Made by a program: the position numbers and the translations under genes. Shown here in pieces: positions 1-8,897 of a DNA stretch of 64,000 bases. The DNA is from an uncultured Collinsella sp. (lineage in GTDB: Bacteria > Actinomycetota > Coriobacteriia > Coriobacteriales > Coriobacteriaceae): assembly GCA_900540895.1 (NCBI GenBank), contig UQHV01000013.1:9073-73072 (forward strand). Reading direction: 5' to 3'. How positions within the stretch are numbered: position 1 is the stretch's first letter; every line of letters begins with the position of its first letter. The notes under the pieces were generated by a model, which did no database searches, was not told the origin of the DNA, and saw nothing but the letters and a program-made list of their open reading frames with translations.

Positions 1-911
1 GCGGCCTTCTCGGGCGAACCGCCGTTCTCGAGCCACGATGAGTTGTGGTAGTACTCCTGCATCATGAAGGTGCGCGAGAAGCACATACACGCGGTGATCT
101 TTACGTTATAGTCGGGCAGGTCCTCGCGGTCGCGACCGCGACGGTCGGCCTCGATAAAGAAGGGCTCGGTAAGGTAGTCGGTACCGACCTTTTCGAGCAC
201 GTAGTCCTCGATGCCCTTGGGATAGCAAAAATCCTCTTCGGAAAACTCGCCGTCGTCGCCCTCGATGCGCAGGCGGAAGGTCACGTTGGCGTTGACCACG
301 GCCTGACGGCGCATGGTCTCGCGATACCAATCGTGGGGAATGCTAATTGAGGTAAAGACCTCAAGATCGGGGCGCCACTTGATAGTGGTGCCGGTGCGGT
401 CCTCGTCGCTGGGCTCAATTTCGAGTGCCTTCTTCTTGGCGCCGACAACCTTGCCCTTCTTAAAGTGTAAGGAGTACTTGTTACCGTCACGCCAGACGGT
501 GACGTCCATGTACTCGGAAGCGTACTGAGTCGCGCAGGAGCCCAGGCCGTTGGTGCCGAGCGAGAAGTCGTAGTCGCCGCCCTGGTTGTTGTTATACTTG
601 CCGCCGGCGTAGAGTTCGCAAAAGACGAGCTCCCAGTTAAAGCGCTTCTCGGAAGGGTTCCAGTCGAGCGGGCAGCCGCGGCCATTGTCCTCTACCTGAA
701 TGGAGCCATCGCGAAAGGCGGTAAGGGTGATGAGCTTGCCGTAGCCCTGGCGCGCCTCGTCAACGGCGTTGGACAGGATCTCGAAGGCGGCATGCGCGCA
801 GCCGTCGAGTCCATCCGAGCCAAAGATGACGGCGGGGCGCAGGCGTACGCGCTCCTCGTCCTTGAGCTGGCGGATACTGTCGTTACCATAGTTTGCGGTG
901 TTTTTTGCCAT
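1..911 (-). CDS. Type IIA topoisomerase ATPase subunit, GyrB/ParE-like (3' end cut by window)
   Basis: The first 303 residues of a GHKL ATPase subunit of a DNA gyrase/topoisomerase IV-type enzyme, which passes duplex DNA through a double-strand break using ATP. The frame is open from ATG at 911 to the window edge. Visible motifs are YGNDSIRQL near the start, EILSNAVDEA (ATP/Mg box with the conserved Asn and Asp), VEDNGRGCP (Bergerat G1 box) and GTNGLG (lid). The N-terminus differs from housekeeping GyrB/ParE: the usual RKRPGMYIG stretch reads VRLRPAVIFGS. This suggests a divergent paralogue rather than the main gyrB. The Toprim domain would lie beyond the window. It is transcribed away from the xre gene. 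Confidence 0.88.
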   Translation of the reverse strand, partial: MAKNTANYGNDSIRQLKDEERVRLRPAVIFGSDGLDGCAHAAFEILSNAVDEARQGYGKLITLTAFRDGSIQVEDNGRGCPLDWNPSEKRFNWELVFCELYAGGKYNNNQGGDYDFSLGTNGLGSCATQYASEYMDVTVWRDGNKYSLHFKKGKVVGAKKKALEIEPSDEDRTGTTIKWRPDLEVFTSISIPHDWYRETMRRQAVVNANVTFRLRIEGDDGEFSEEDFCYPKGIEDYVLEKVGTDYLTEPFFIEADRRGRDREDLPDYNVKITACMCFSRTFMMQEYYHNSSWLENGGSPEKA

Positions 912-1043
912 ACTCGCTCTCTCGGTGCTCCTTTGCTGCGTTTTAGTCATATAGATAGTCAAGGTAGCATAGCCCAGCCCATAGGCGATTCCAACCAACA
1001 CGAAATCCATCGAACAATCGTTCGGAGTACGATGGAGATTCGT

Positions 1044-1080
1044 TTACTCGGACAAAACCGAGTCGGTTCTGTCCGAGTAA
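1044..1080. promoter_or_regulatory. 37-bp near-perfect palindrome in the divergent topoisomerase/xre region
   Basis: Two 18-nt arms (1044-1061 and 1063-1080) surround one central base and have a single mismatch; the outer half is TTACTCGGAC. It lies between divergent genes, 133 bp from the topoisomerase start. It could be an operator or a cruciform/terminator-like hairpin; the regulator is unknown. Confidence 0.5.
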
Positions 1081-1153
1081 GGTTGAATAGCGAATCGAAA
1101 TTGTTATGTCCGCACAGCGATGACAGACATGGTTTTCATAATGACAGATATAG

Positions 1154-1182
1154 TTGACATCCTTTGATGGATGCAATATATT
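1154..1182 (+). promoter_or_regulatory. Sigma-70-type promoter of the xre gene, with flanking ACAGATAT/ATATCTGT words
   Basis: TTGACA (1154-1159), a 17-nt spacer and TATATT (1177-1182) form a near-consensus promoter about 50 bp before the ATG at 1231. GACAGATAT lies just upstream (about 1144-1152) and ATATCTGTC just downstream (about 1201-1209), inverted around the promoter, as expected of an autoregulatory operator. The rest of 912-1153 shows no gene. Confidence 0.7.
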
Positions 1183-1230
1183 TCTGTCATGTTGCAACGG
1201 ATATCTGTCCATTACTACGAAAGGAACTCC

Positions 1231-1461
1231 ATGCCGGGCAAAAGGAACCTACGCATGAAGGCGGCGCGCGCGGCGGTTGGCCTTTCGCAAGCTGACCTGG
1301 CCGAGGCCGTGGGCGTTACGCGCCAGACCATCGGCCTGATCGAGGCGGGCGGCTACAACCCCACGCTCAATTTGTGCGTGGCAATCTGTAAAGCGCTACG
1401 CGTTACGTTGAACGACTTGTTTTGGGAAGACGAGAGCGACGTCGACCCTGACGCTCTTTAG
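1231..1461 (+). CDS. Small XRE-family HTH transcriptional regulator
   Basis: A 76-residue DNA-binding protein that is almost entirely one Cro/C1-type helix-turn-helix: GLSQADLAEAVGVTRQTIGLIEAGGYNPTL, with the recognition helix around TRQTIGLIE. This size and motif match the YozG-type Xre repressors that control a neighbouring membrane protein gene. An in-frame start at 1171 is possible, but it would overlap the -10 box; ATG 1231 has GAAAGGA in front and is preferred. The membrane protein gene begins 9 bp after the stop, so the two form one transcript. The likely role is local repressor. Confidence 0.88.
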   Translation: MPGKRNLRMKAARAAVGLSQADLAEAVGVTRQTIGLIEAGGYNPTLNLCVAICKALRVTLNDLFWEDESDVDPDAL

Positions 1462-1470
1462 GAGTCCACT

Positions 1471-2055
1471 ATGAAATTTGAAGATTTAAAACTCGTGCAA
1501 AAGTGGCGTGAATATGCCGGCCCAAAGGATGAGCGCCTGGAAGCTGAGAGCGCAAAAATCTACAAGATTGGTTTCGTGCTGCTCTCGTTTGGCATGTTGA
1601 TGATCTTTTTCTACCAGTTTATAGCTCGACAGGTTGCGTGGGTTCACAGCGACGCCAGTGAAATGCCGCATGGCTTTGCAACGCCGTTCGAGGCGGCCAT
1701 GTATTTGTGGCTCGTCCTCGTGATGTTGATTTGCGCAGGACTGCAAACGCGGAAGGGATATGTCGATACCAATCGTTTTGGGCAAACCGAGCATCTTCCT
1801 GCTGGATATTTCCTGCTTGTCAGCGGTCTTAGCGGCGCCGCGTTCGCGCTTGTTATTGCCGCAATGCGCTGTATCGCTGAGGCGCAGATCGTACCGCTCG
1901 AAAGCGTCTTTTGGTTGGCGAACCTGGCCACGGGCGTGTTCTGCGGTGCGACGATTTTCGCGGCCACGTTTGCTGCCCTGTGCGCAACGTTTTTCACGGC
2001 GAAAAGACGCCGTGCCAAGCTCGAGGCAGAACTCGACTCCTCTGACGACATCTAA
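1471..2055 (+). CDS. Four-helix integral membrane protein, partner of the XRE regulator
   Basis: A 194-residue protein with four predicted membrane helices (about 31-50, 74-92, 113-133 and 148-175), a charged N-terminus and a charged C-terminal tail. I recognise no catalytic motif. Pairs of a small YozG-like XRE regulator and a 3-6 helix membrane protein of unknown function are common in Firmicutes and Actinobacteria, and the GGAGT Shine-Dalgarno directly after the xre stop supports co-translation. The function is unknown; a membrane stress or transport role is only a guess from this gene-pair context. Confidence 0.75.
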   Translation: MKFEDLKLVQKWREYAGPKDERLEAESAKIYKIGFVLLSFGMLMIFFYQFIARQVAWVHSDASEMPHGFATPFEAAMYLWLVLVMLICAGLQTRKGYVDTNRFGQTEHLPAGYFLLVSGLSGAAFALVIAAMRCIAEAQIVPLESVFWLANLATGVFCGATIFAATFAALCATFFTAKRRRAKLEAELDSSDDI

Positions 2056-2059
2056 TGCG

Positions 2060-2098
2060 TAATGGGCTGGCTCTGGGTATTCAGAACCAGCCCATTTG
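2060..2098. terminator. Hairpin between convergent genes
   Basis: AATGGGCTGG (2061-2070) pairs with CCAGCCCATT (2087-2096), with a second smaller complement inside. It separates the membrane protein gene (+) from the giant surface protein gene (-). The flanking T-tracts are weak, so it may work in both directions. Confidence 0.6.
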
Positions 2099-2144
2099 AT
2101 GTTCGATGAGCCGAGTCGGCGCCTCTCACAAAAGTAACTAGGAG

Positions 2145-5100
2145 CTAGCGAGGCCTATCCGAATTGGCCTCATTGGCGGTGTCGATCTCGAGCGCCGTGC
2201 GGCGGGCACTGTAGGCGACGAGGCCGGCGCCTGCCGCGGCGAGTGCTGCAGCGGCTGCCGTGAGGGGAGCGTTGGCATCGCCCGTGCCCGCAAGCGCGCC
2301 CGCTTTTCCGGAGCGCTTGTTATTACCGCGGTCCTTGCCGCTGCCAGAGCTGCTGCCGCCACCGGAGCTGCCTCCCGTGCCGGAACCGCCGCCACTTGAG
2401 CCACCATCGCCGTCCGCCGTCATCGGGGCGTCGTGAAGCCCTGTGGCGTCCGCGCTGTCGCATACGCCGACCTGAACTTCTGAGCGTTCGCATGCCGCGT
2501 CGGGCACGTGGAGCTCGTGCAGTACAGCACCCAGCGCCGAGTTCGCGCCCGGTCGAATTTCTTCGAGCGTTACGGGATCGAGCGCCACCAGATTACGCGC
2601 CTTCGCATACAGCGTTACGCGTTTGCCCACTTCGTCGCTCCAACTCTCGGGGATGGCGAAGCTCATACGGAACTGTGCCGTGCAACCCGGTGCCAGCACG
2701 GCGTTGCCGTTGTCGGCTACCAGCGGGTGCGTTGCAAAACGTGCGCCCAGCGTCTCGAGCGCGTACTTCACGTGTGCCATGTCGTTGGCCGGAGCATCTT
2801 CGGCAAGCTCTGGATCAAAGATCGATGCCGTGCGTGCGTTCGCTCCGAATCCGATGGATGCGCTGGAGAACGGTTGGCTGGAGCCCTCTCGGCACAGATC
2901 GATCGTGCCGGCAGTCAGCAAAGTGTTGCCGTCGTTTCGCACCGTGACCATGAAGGATTCGCCTGCTGCTCCGGGCACCACCGCGCCTGAGGTAGCGACC
3001 GCGCCCGTCGGAGTGGCACACGCCACCAGAGGCACTTCGATGCCGTGCAGCTCTGCCTCGCTCTTCTCCGCGCTCACAATGTGCGTGGCGAGCGCGGAGA
3101 GCATGCTTCCCGACGTCAAAAATGTCGTTATCTGATCGACGGGATGGTCCAGCTCGCACATCACGAACGGCTCCGTGAACAGATCGCCTGCCAAGGTGCT
3201 GGCGAAGATGCGGAAGTGCTTGCCCATCACTGCTACCGGGTTGCCTTCTTCGTCGTAGGTTTGTCCCACCTTGCCATCGGTGTTCTCTACATAGAGCACG
3301 CACCTGCCGTTGTTGCTTACGCTAAACGATGCCGGGCCACAGCCTGCGGCACCCACGGGCTGCGTTGCAAATGCTGATGCGCCTCGCGTCCAAGTAATAT
3401 GCTGCAGTTGCTCGTTGACGGTTGCCAAAAAGCCCGTGTGCTGCGGCCACGGCACCGCGTGGGGTACTGTGGCATCTGGCGACATAACGCCCCACCCCGC
3501 GATGGACTGGCCGATCACGGCGTACGATGCGCAGCCACAACCGCCTGCAGTCTCGTATGCAACGGGTACCACCATTTTGCCGTTGATATTCTCGGGCGCG
3601 CCGAGCTCGATGCTCGACGGTGCCTGCGGAAAGCGGAGGACCTGACGGAACGTGAGACTGTCGCCCAAATCATCCGACCACAGGGTAAAGCACTCCAGCG
3701 CAACCTCGGCCTCGCTGCCGAGTGCCTTTTCTGCGGTGGTTCCGCGGCGGTGGAGGTAGGCACCCGACAGACGCCCGTCGACCAGCGTCTTGCCCACCGT
3801 GATGCGCGGGCACTGCAGGCAATGGTAGCCATCCTCTTGCAGGCGGCCGCGCGAAATGCTGCGCCATGACGTATGCGACACCACGCGAACTCCGCCGTTG
3901 CTTATGCGCAGGCGCACAACGGACAGTATGCCGGATGTGCTCGCCGCATCGAAAAGGGTGTTGTCGCCGGCGGGACGTTCGCCCGAGACCAGCAGCACGT
4001 AGGCGTCCTGGTTTCCTCTTCCGTCCGTATATTCCACCACGTCGAAGTCGTAATCGTATATGCCGTCGCGCTCCACGTCGCCCTCGCCAAACCCAAGGGG
4101 AAAGTCTACGGGCGTGGGAGCGGACCACGTGCCGTTCGTCTTTGTATGTACCACCAGGCGCGAGCGGCCATTCTCGCCGTAGCGCACCGAGGCGATACGG
4201 AATAGACACTCCATGCCGGCAATCATCGTTAGCCTCATGTGGGCTTCGCTGAGCACGCCGGAAAACAGCACGTTGTCGCTCGAGGGCTTGATGCCGCCAC
4301 GCTCGTCCTCCGATACACCAGCAGAATTGGCGTTGGGGTCCGCAACGGCGTTCGCCGCCTGCCCGATATAGGTGTACTCATACATCGGCGCGGCGTTTTC
4401 GTCGTTCTCTATCAGTGCGTGGACGAAATGCTCGATCTGTCCCGTGTCGTCGCTTTCTGCATCCGCCTCGAGCTCAATGCGCGTGACCGACCGGTCCCAA
4501 TCGCGCACGATAGGCGCGACGTTTACGGCAGTGGCCTTAACCTCGGCGCGTGCGAGCAGCTCAGCGTTGGTGACGATGGTGGCCGATGCGATGAATTGCG
4601 GCACGCCGCCCGCCTCGATGTTGCTGGGCGTGCCGAAGCGGGCATCCAACGTGTAAGGCATATCTCCACCCAATGCGAGCTCAGAGCGCTGGAGCACATA
4701 CTGGTTGCCATTGTTCACCGACATATTCCATGAATCGAGGAGTGTGGGCCACGACCCCGACCAAGCCTTGGTGGTCCACTTGAACATTACGAACTGGAGT
4801 ATCACATCGACATCGACGTCTGCACCTACGCGCAGTCGCGGAAGCTGGTGTCCATCTGCCTTCTCGTACCCAATGAACAGCGTGAGGGATGCGGCGCCGC
4901 GCACGGCAGACGAAGCGACGCCTGCAACGCCGGCTCCAAAGGTGACGGCAAGCCCGATCTGGATAGTGAATGAGCCCGACGTGTTGGAATAGTCGAGCGA
5001 AATGTTTTTAAAAAACGCCGCGCCGCTACCGTGCGTGTGGGCGCCCACGGCGAGTGCCAGTTTTGCCAGCACCCAGGGGTTGACGTTCAGGAAAAACGGC

Positions 5101-6515
5101 ACCGGTCCTAGGGTAAACTGCTCGGTCCAATTGAGATCGGTTCTTACCTGAAAGAGGGCCTTAATATTGCCGTATGCGGGGTCGTTGTTGTTGCCCCAGG
5201 TTTTGCCCACCCAATCGTAGGCGAGCGAGCCGTACAGCTGTGTGGCGATATCCATCGTGAACAGCGGCGTGCAATGGTGGCGAAGGAGCTTGGTGTTTCT
5301 TGGATCGGTGCCCGAACCGGCACTCATGCTTTTGTACTGATTCCACTTCCCCTCCATCTCGTCGAGGTAGCGGTTTGCCTGCTTGGCGCCCGACTCACGC
5401 GGTGACTTCTTCCAGTACTCCGGATCCGGATTGCCCGAATCGTTCATATAGCTGGCTGGTTTGTATCCTCCGCCAAACAGCACGTATCCAGCAAACGAGA
5501 AATCGAAGAGGATCGGAAATGTGGGCATCCAGCACGTGAACTTATTGCCGCCGATGCCGGGAAACGCCGCGGGGAAATCAAACGGAGTGATCTCTTGGTC
5601 CATGGTGGTGGGGACGATAGTGGTCGAGCCCGATTCTGCCTTTGCCGCCGGCGCAGTGACAACGGCCATGGGGGAGGAGAGCGTGTAGGTTTTGCCCTGG
5701 TAGTCGAGGACAAAGCGCAGCTTGCATCCTTCTTCCAGAAGGCTCGATGCCACGTCGAGGAACTTGTCTTCGAGCGTGAACGTCGCCAGATTATCCGCGC
5801 CCGATGCGCTGGCCTTGACTTGGCCAATCTGCGTGACGGTTTCGGATGAGCTGCCCGCAGCGGGCATCACTTTATTGATATGCAACGTTGCCTGCCCGCC
5901 CTGCGGCAGATGGGCCTGCACGGTAAAAGCGTGCGTGTCGGGCTGATCGTTTGCTGCTTCGTCCGCTGGCAATGCCATGAACGTAGCTTCAGCGTACTGG
6001 ATGTCCCATTCGTCGAATGTGAGCTGGCGGAAGTACGGCTCGCCGTCGGAAAGCGGACGCGTGGGCGCGGTTATGGCGGTGCCGCCCTGGATACGCGCAA
6101 GGGGAATCTCGACATCACGGTAGCCCGCCATGCTAATGGAGATGCCGCCGTTAAAGTCGTACGCGTCGAGAAGCGTTGCCTCGTCCGCGTAGCCTTCCGA
6201 AAGAGAGGCGATCTCAAAGATGGCTGTGCCTTCTTCATCGGTAGTGGCGGTGAGCTGCTTGCCTGCGGCATAGCGCGATGTGAGCGTGACCTGGGCACCT
6301 GTGATGGGCGTATTCTTGTTGGCGACGTCGACCACGACCACACCAAACATGGTGCGCGAGAGAACGAGCACCCTGAAGGGGTCTTTTTCGTCGGCATAGG
6401 CTTCGGTGGGCGCGATCGGCAATATGAAGGCGTTTGCGCTTCCCGGCACGCGCGGCAACATAATGCTCGCCAGCGAGGACGCTCCGGCAACAAGTAGCGA
6501 ACGGCGATCAAGCAT
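2145..6515 (-). CDS. Giant Tat-exported cell-wall-sorted surface protein (1456 aa)
   Basis: The N-terminus MLDRRSLLVAGASSLAS is a twin-arginine signal followed by a hydrophobic stretch and an ANA-type cleavage site. ATG 6515 is chosen because it starts this signal, although the frame stays open to 6611. Residues of about 40-150 resemble a Cna-B/carboxypeptidase-regulatory beta-sandwich (GAQVTLTSRY then GTAIFEIA). The large middle part has no domain I recognise. The C-terminus has a Ser/Gly-rich linker, the sorting motif LAGTGD, a hydrophobic Ala-rich helix and an RR-containing tail, as in sortase substrates. An adhesin-like or enzymatic surface role is inferred only. A LuxR-type regulator gene lies 157 bp upstream on the same strand. 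Confidence 0.8.
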   Translation of the reverse strand: MLDRRSLLVAGASSLASIMLPRVPGSANAFILPIAPTEAYADEKDPFRVLVLSRTMFGVVVVDVANKNTPITGAQVTLTSRYAAGKQLTATTDEEGTAIFEIASLSEGYADEATLLDAYDFNGGISISMAGYRDVEIPLARIQGGTAITAPTRPLSDGEPYFRQLTFDEWDIQYAEATFMALPADEAANDQPDTHAFTVQAHLPQGGQATLHINKVMPAAGSSSETVTQIGQVKASASGADNLATFTLEDKFLDVASSLLEEGCKLRFVLDYQGKTYTLSSPMAVVTAPAAKAESGSTTIVPTTMDQEITPFDFPAAFPGIGGNKFTCWMPTFPILFDFSFAGYVLFGGGYKPASYMNDSGNPDPEYWKKSPRESGAKQANRYLDEMEGKWNQYKSMSAGSGTDPRNTKLLRHHCTPLFTMDIATQLYGSLAYDWVGKTWGNNNDPAYGNIKALFQVRTDLNWTEQFTLGPVPFFLNVNPWVLAKLALAVGAHTHGSGAAFFKNISLDYSNTSGSFTIQIGLAVTFGAGVAGVASSAVRGAASLTLFIGYEKADGHQLPRLRVGADVDVDVILQFVMFKWTTKAWSGSWPTLLDSWNMSVNNGNQYVLQRSELALGGDMPYTLDARFGTPSNIEAGGVPQFIASATIVTNAELLARAEVKATAVNVAPIVRDWDRSVTRIELEADAESDDTGQIEHFVHALIENDENAAPMYEYTYIGQAANAVADPNANSAGVSEDERGGIKPSSDNVLFSGVLSEAHMRLTMIAGMECLFRIASVRYGENGRSRLVVHTKTNGTWSAPTPVDFPLGFGEGDVERDGIYDYDFDVVEYTDGRGNQDAYVLLVSGERPAGDNTLFDAASTSGILSVVRLRISNGGVRVVSHTSWRSISRGRLQEDGYHCLQCPRITVGKTLVDGRLSGAYLHRRGTTAEKALGSEAEVALECFTLWSDDLGDSLTFRQVLRFPQAPSSIELGAPENINGKMVVPVAYETAGGCGCASYAVIGQSIAGWGVMSPDATVPHAVPWPQHTGFLATVNEQLQHITWTRGASAFATQPVGAAGCGPASFSVSNNGRCVLYVENTDGKVGQTYDEEGNPVAVMGKHFRIFASTLAGDLFTEPFVMCELDHPVDQITTFLTSGSMLSALATHIVSAEKSEAELHGIEVPLVACATPTGAVATSGAVVPGAAGESFMVTVRNDGNTLLTAGTIDLCREGSSQPFSSASIGFGANARTASIFDPELAEDAPANDMAHVKYALETLGARFATHPLVADNGNAVLAPGCTAQFRMSFAIPESWSDEVGKRVTLYAKARNLVALDPVTLEEIRPGANSALGAVLHELHVPDAACERSEVQVGVCDSADATGLHDAPMTADGDGGSSGGGSGTGGSSGGGSSSGSGKDRGNNKRSGKAGALAGTGDANAPLTAAAAALAAAGAGLVAYSARRTALEIDTANEANSDRPR

Positions 6516-6672
6516 CTTTGGCTCCCATCCCGCAGGTATCGGTGGAAATAATCCAATTTTGCGAGAAGGTGCCCCGTGGCGGTAGTGCCGTTCGATGGCC
6601 AAAATGTCCAATTTGAGTGCGCGAAAGCGTCAGGCCCCCGGAGCGCTTTCAATACGCCGGGCAGTTTGGCCG

Positions 6673-7677
6673 CTAGCGCAACATGTGGGCAATCAGCTCG
6701 GCGCGAGTTCCGATACCAAGCTTGGCATACACTCCTGATAGGCGGTTTTTAACGGTGCCCGGCGATACTCCCATGTGGCGTGCGATTTCGGCGTTGGTCC
6801 ATCCGCGGCAGGCGAGCATGGCCATGGTGAACTCCGTGGTCGTTAAATCGTCGGCCACGTCCTCGCCCGAATCGGGGTTGTGGATGCGCCGCCAGCCGTA
6901 GCTGAATCGATACGTAATCTCGATGATGTGTGCGAAATCGTCGGGGTATTGCGATTTTAGGCACGCCTCGATGAGCCCCTGCAAAAGGCCGTGGTGCTCG
7001 CCAATGAGCTCGATAAGGTCGTCGGGGCGCGCAATGTTCCAAGCAGCTCCGAAGTGTGCCTTTGCGGCATCGACGTCCTTGAGGCTCATGCATGCCATGG
7101 AAGCTGCCAGGTGCAGGAACAGCTCCGAGATGGGATAGCTTCCCTGTTTCATGATCAGGGCATTTTCCACCATGCCCAGGCTGCGGCCATATTCGCCGCG
7201 CAGATACAAGGCGTGCGCCATCACATAGCTGGCGAACAGGCGCAGGCCTTCGGGCAGATGCGCCGCAAGCGGATAAAACTCTTCGGCGGAATACGGGGAA
7301 GGCAAGTGCAGCAGGACGCTCGCGGCCGAGGCGAACAGGATGTGCATGGCGTGGACGGCAGGCGATTCCTTGTCGGCTGGCGTATCGAGGATGCCAGCAA
7401 GGCACCGGCGGGCATCGGCGATACGGTTGAGCGACAGACTGGCGTATCCGCAGATAAAGCATGCGGAATAGCGCAGTGCGGGGTCGGTGGCGTCAAGATA
7501 GGGGCGCGCTGTCTTGGCAGCGGGGGTGGCCTGTCCGCGAAAGTACAGCGCTTCTGCCGTGGCAATGGCGCGCGAATCGGGGTCGGAAATGCCTGCAACC
7601 GCAGCGTCAATCTGTCCCGGCACAAAAGCGGTGCACATCAACGGCATGGGAACGCATGGGTAGCCATCGCAGTCCAT
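6673..7677 (-). CDS. LuxR-family HTH regulator with helical-repeat N-terminus
   Basis: 334 residues. The last 60 form a LuxR/FixJ-type helix-turn-helix (GWTNAEIARHMGVSPGTVKNRL). The first 260 look like an alpha-helical TPR-like sensor region with repeated Ala-rich helices, as in solo LuxR proteins with TPR arms. No receiver domain is visible. The frame is open to 7860, but that start would overrun the end of the kinase gene; ATG 7677 has GGGAG upstream and begins a plausible protein. It precedes the giant surface protein on the same strand and may control it (inference). Confidence 0.8.
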   Translation of the reverse strand: MDCDGYPCVPMPLMCTAFVPGQIDAAVAGISDPDSRAIATAEALYFRGQATPAAKTARPYLDATDPALRYSACFICGYASLSLNRIADARRCLAGILDTPADKESPAVHAMHILFASAASVLLHLPSPYSAEEFYPLAAHLPEGLRLFASYVMAHALYLRGEYGRSLGMVENALIMKQGSYPISELFLHLAASMACMSLKDVDAAKAHFGAAWNIARPDDLIELIGEHHGLLQGLIEACLKSQYPDDFAHIIEITYRFSYGWRRIHNPDSGEDVADDLTTTEFTMAMLACRGWTNAEIARHMGVSPGTVKNRLSGVYAKLGIGTRAELIAHMLR

Positions 7678-7745
7678 CTTCCATCTCCCAACAGCTGGCA
7701 ACAATAGCAGCAATTGTACTCCTGTTGCTCGGGACCCCTTTCGTT

Positions 7746-8897
7746 TTACTGTTCGGTTAACGCTGCGGATCGTTTTGGAAGGCTTACGAGCATGGTGGTC
7801 CCGTTCTCGGAACTTGCTTCGACCTCTACCGTGCCACCGTGAAGTGCTGCAATCTCCCAAACAAGCGCTAGCCCGAGCCCTGCGCCGCCGTATGCCCTGC
7901 TGCGGGATTTGTCTAGACGAAAGAACGGCTGGAAGATGCTCTCTCGGTACTGCTTGGGTATTCCCGGGCCCTCATCTTTGACTCGCAGGAGCACGTGGTT
8001 GTCGCTGTCGCTGATGGAGACGTTGACAGTCGAGCCGGGGCGGCTGTAATGGATGGCATTTTCGACCAGGTTAAACACCAGCCGATAGAGGAGCGTGTCG
8101 CTCCCGATTACTAAAGCGTCTCCAGCACAATTGAGGGCTATGCCCTTATTTTCGGCAAGTGGCGCAAGGTCGGTGAGGACCTCTTCGGACAAGGGACCAA
8201 GTTCCACATCGTCCTCGCAAGGAACGCTGCGGAGCTCACTCATCTCGAGCAATACCTTGGCCATTCGAGACATGCGCTCGGTTTGTTCTTGTAGCAGGCC
8301 GAGCAGCTCGGCCGTTTCGGGTTGCAAACCGGGGTGCTCGGAGATGAATAGTTCAATCTGTGCTTGCATAAGGGCGAGCGGGGTGCGCAGCTCGTGTGCG
8401 GCGTTGCCGGTAAACTGACGCTGTGCAGAGAACCCTTCGCCAAGACGGGCGATCATGTCGTTGAAAGAGGCGCTGCATCGTTGTAGCTCGGTGGGTACAT
8501 CTTCACTGAGTCTGATTTCGCTTAGGTTGTCAGGCTGCACGCGCTCCACCTGGGCGGCAAAATCCCGTAGCGGCTTGAGCGCGTGGCCGCTCACAAAGTA
8601 TGCCAGCACGCCGCCAAGGAGTGTGACTCCAGCCGTGATGTACCAGGCTGTCGCGCCAAAAGATTCCTGTGCGTCGTTTACGACGATCGTGACCTCGTCA
8701 TTGAGGGCCGTTTTCGTTGGGTCGAACGCCTGAGGCGAATTCGCGCCGGCAGCGTTAAAGGCCGAGATGTTGCTGCCGATGGCATCCATGTAGCGCATGC
8801 CCGTATAGCCGACCAGGCAGTTCGTCAGCACGCACACCGCGCACGTCAGCAGTGCCGCCATGATCGTTATGCGCCATTGCAGAGAAAGCCTTTTCAT
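7746..8897 (-). CDS. Sensor histidine kinase (HAMP, HisKA, HATPase)
   Basis: A 383-residue membrane kinase. Membrane helices lie at about 12-34 and 84-107 around a short extracytoplasmic loop, followed by HAMP. The phospho-acceptor box is NAAHELRTPLALMQAQ (His near 168), the N box is LVFNLVENAIHYSRPG, and the G boxes include VKDEGPGIP and GAGLGLAL. It phosphorylates the response regulator encoded immediately upstream, whose stop overlaps this start by 4 bp (ATGA), so the two are translationally coupled. The signal is unknown. The divergent redox cassette starting at 9659 is a plausible target of the pair. Confidence 0.92.
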   Translation of the reverse strand: MKRLSLQWRITIMAALLTCAVCVLTNCLVGYTGMRYMDAIGSNISAFNAAGANSPQAFDPTKTALNDEVTIVVNDAQESFGATAWYITAGVTLLGGVLAYFVSGHALKPLRDFAAQVERVQPDNLSEIRLSEDVPTELQRCSASFNDMIARLGEGFSAQRQFTGNAAHELRTPLALMQAQIELFISEHPGLQPETAELLGLLQEQTERMSRMAKVLLEMSELRSVPCEDDVELGPLSEEVLTDLAPLAENKGIALNCAGDALVIGSDTLLYRLVFNLVENAIHYSRPGSTVNVSISDSDNHVLLRVKDEGPGIPKQYRESIFQPFFRLDKSRSRAYGGAGLGLALVWEIAALHGGTVEVEASSENGTTMLVSLPKRSAALTEQ

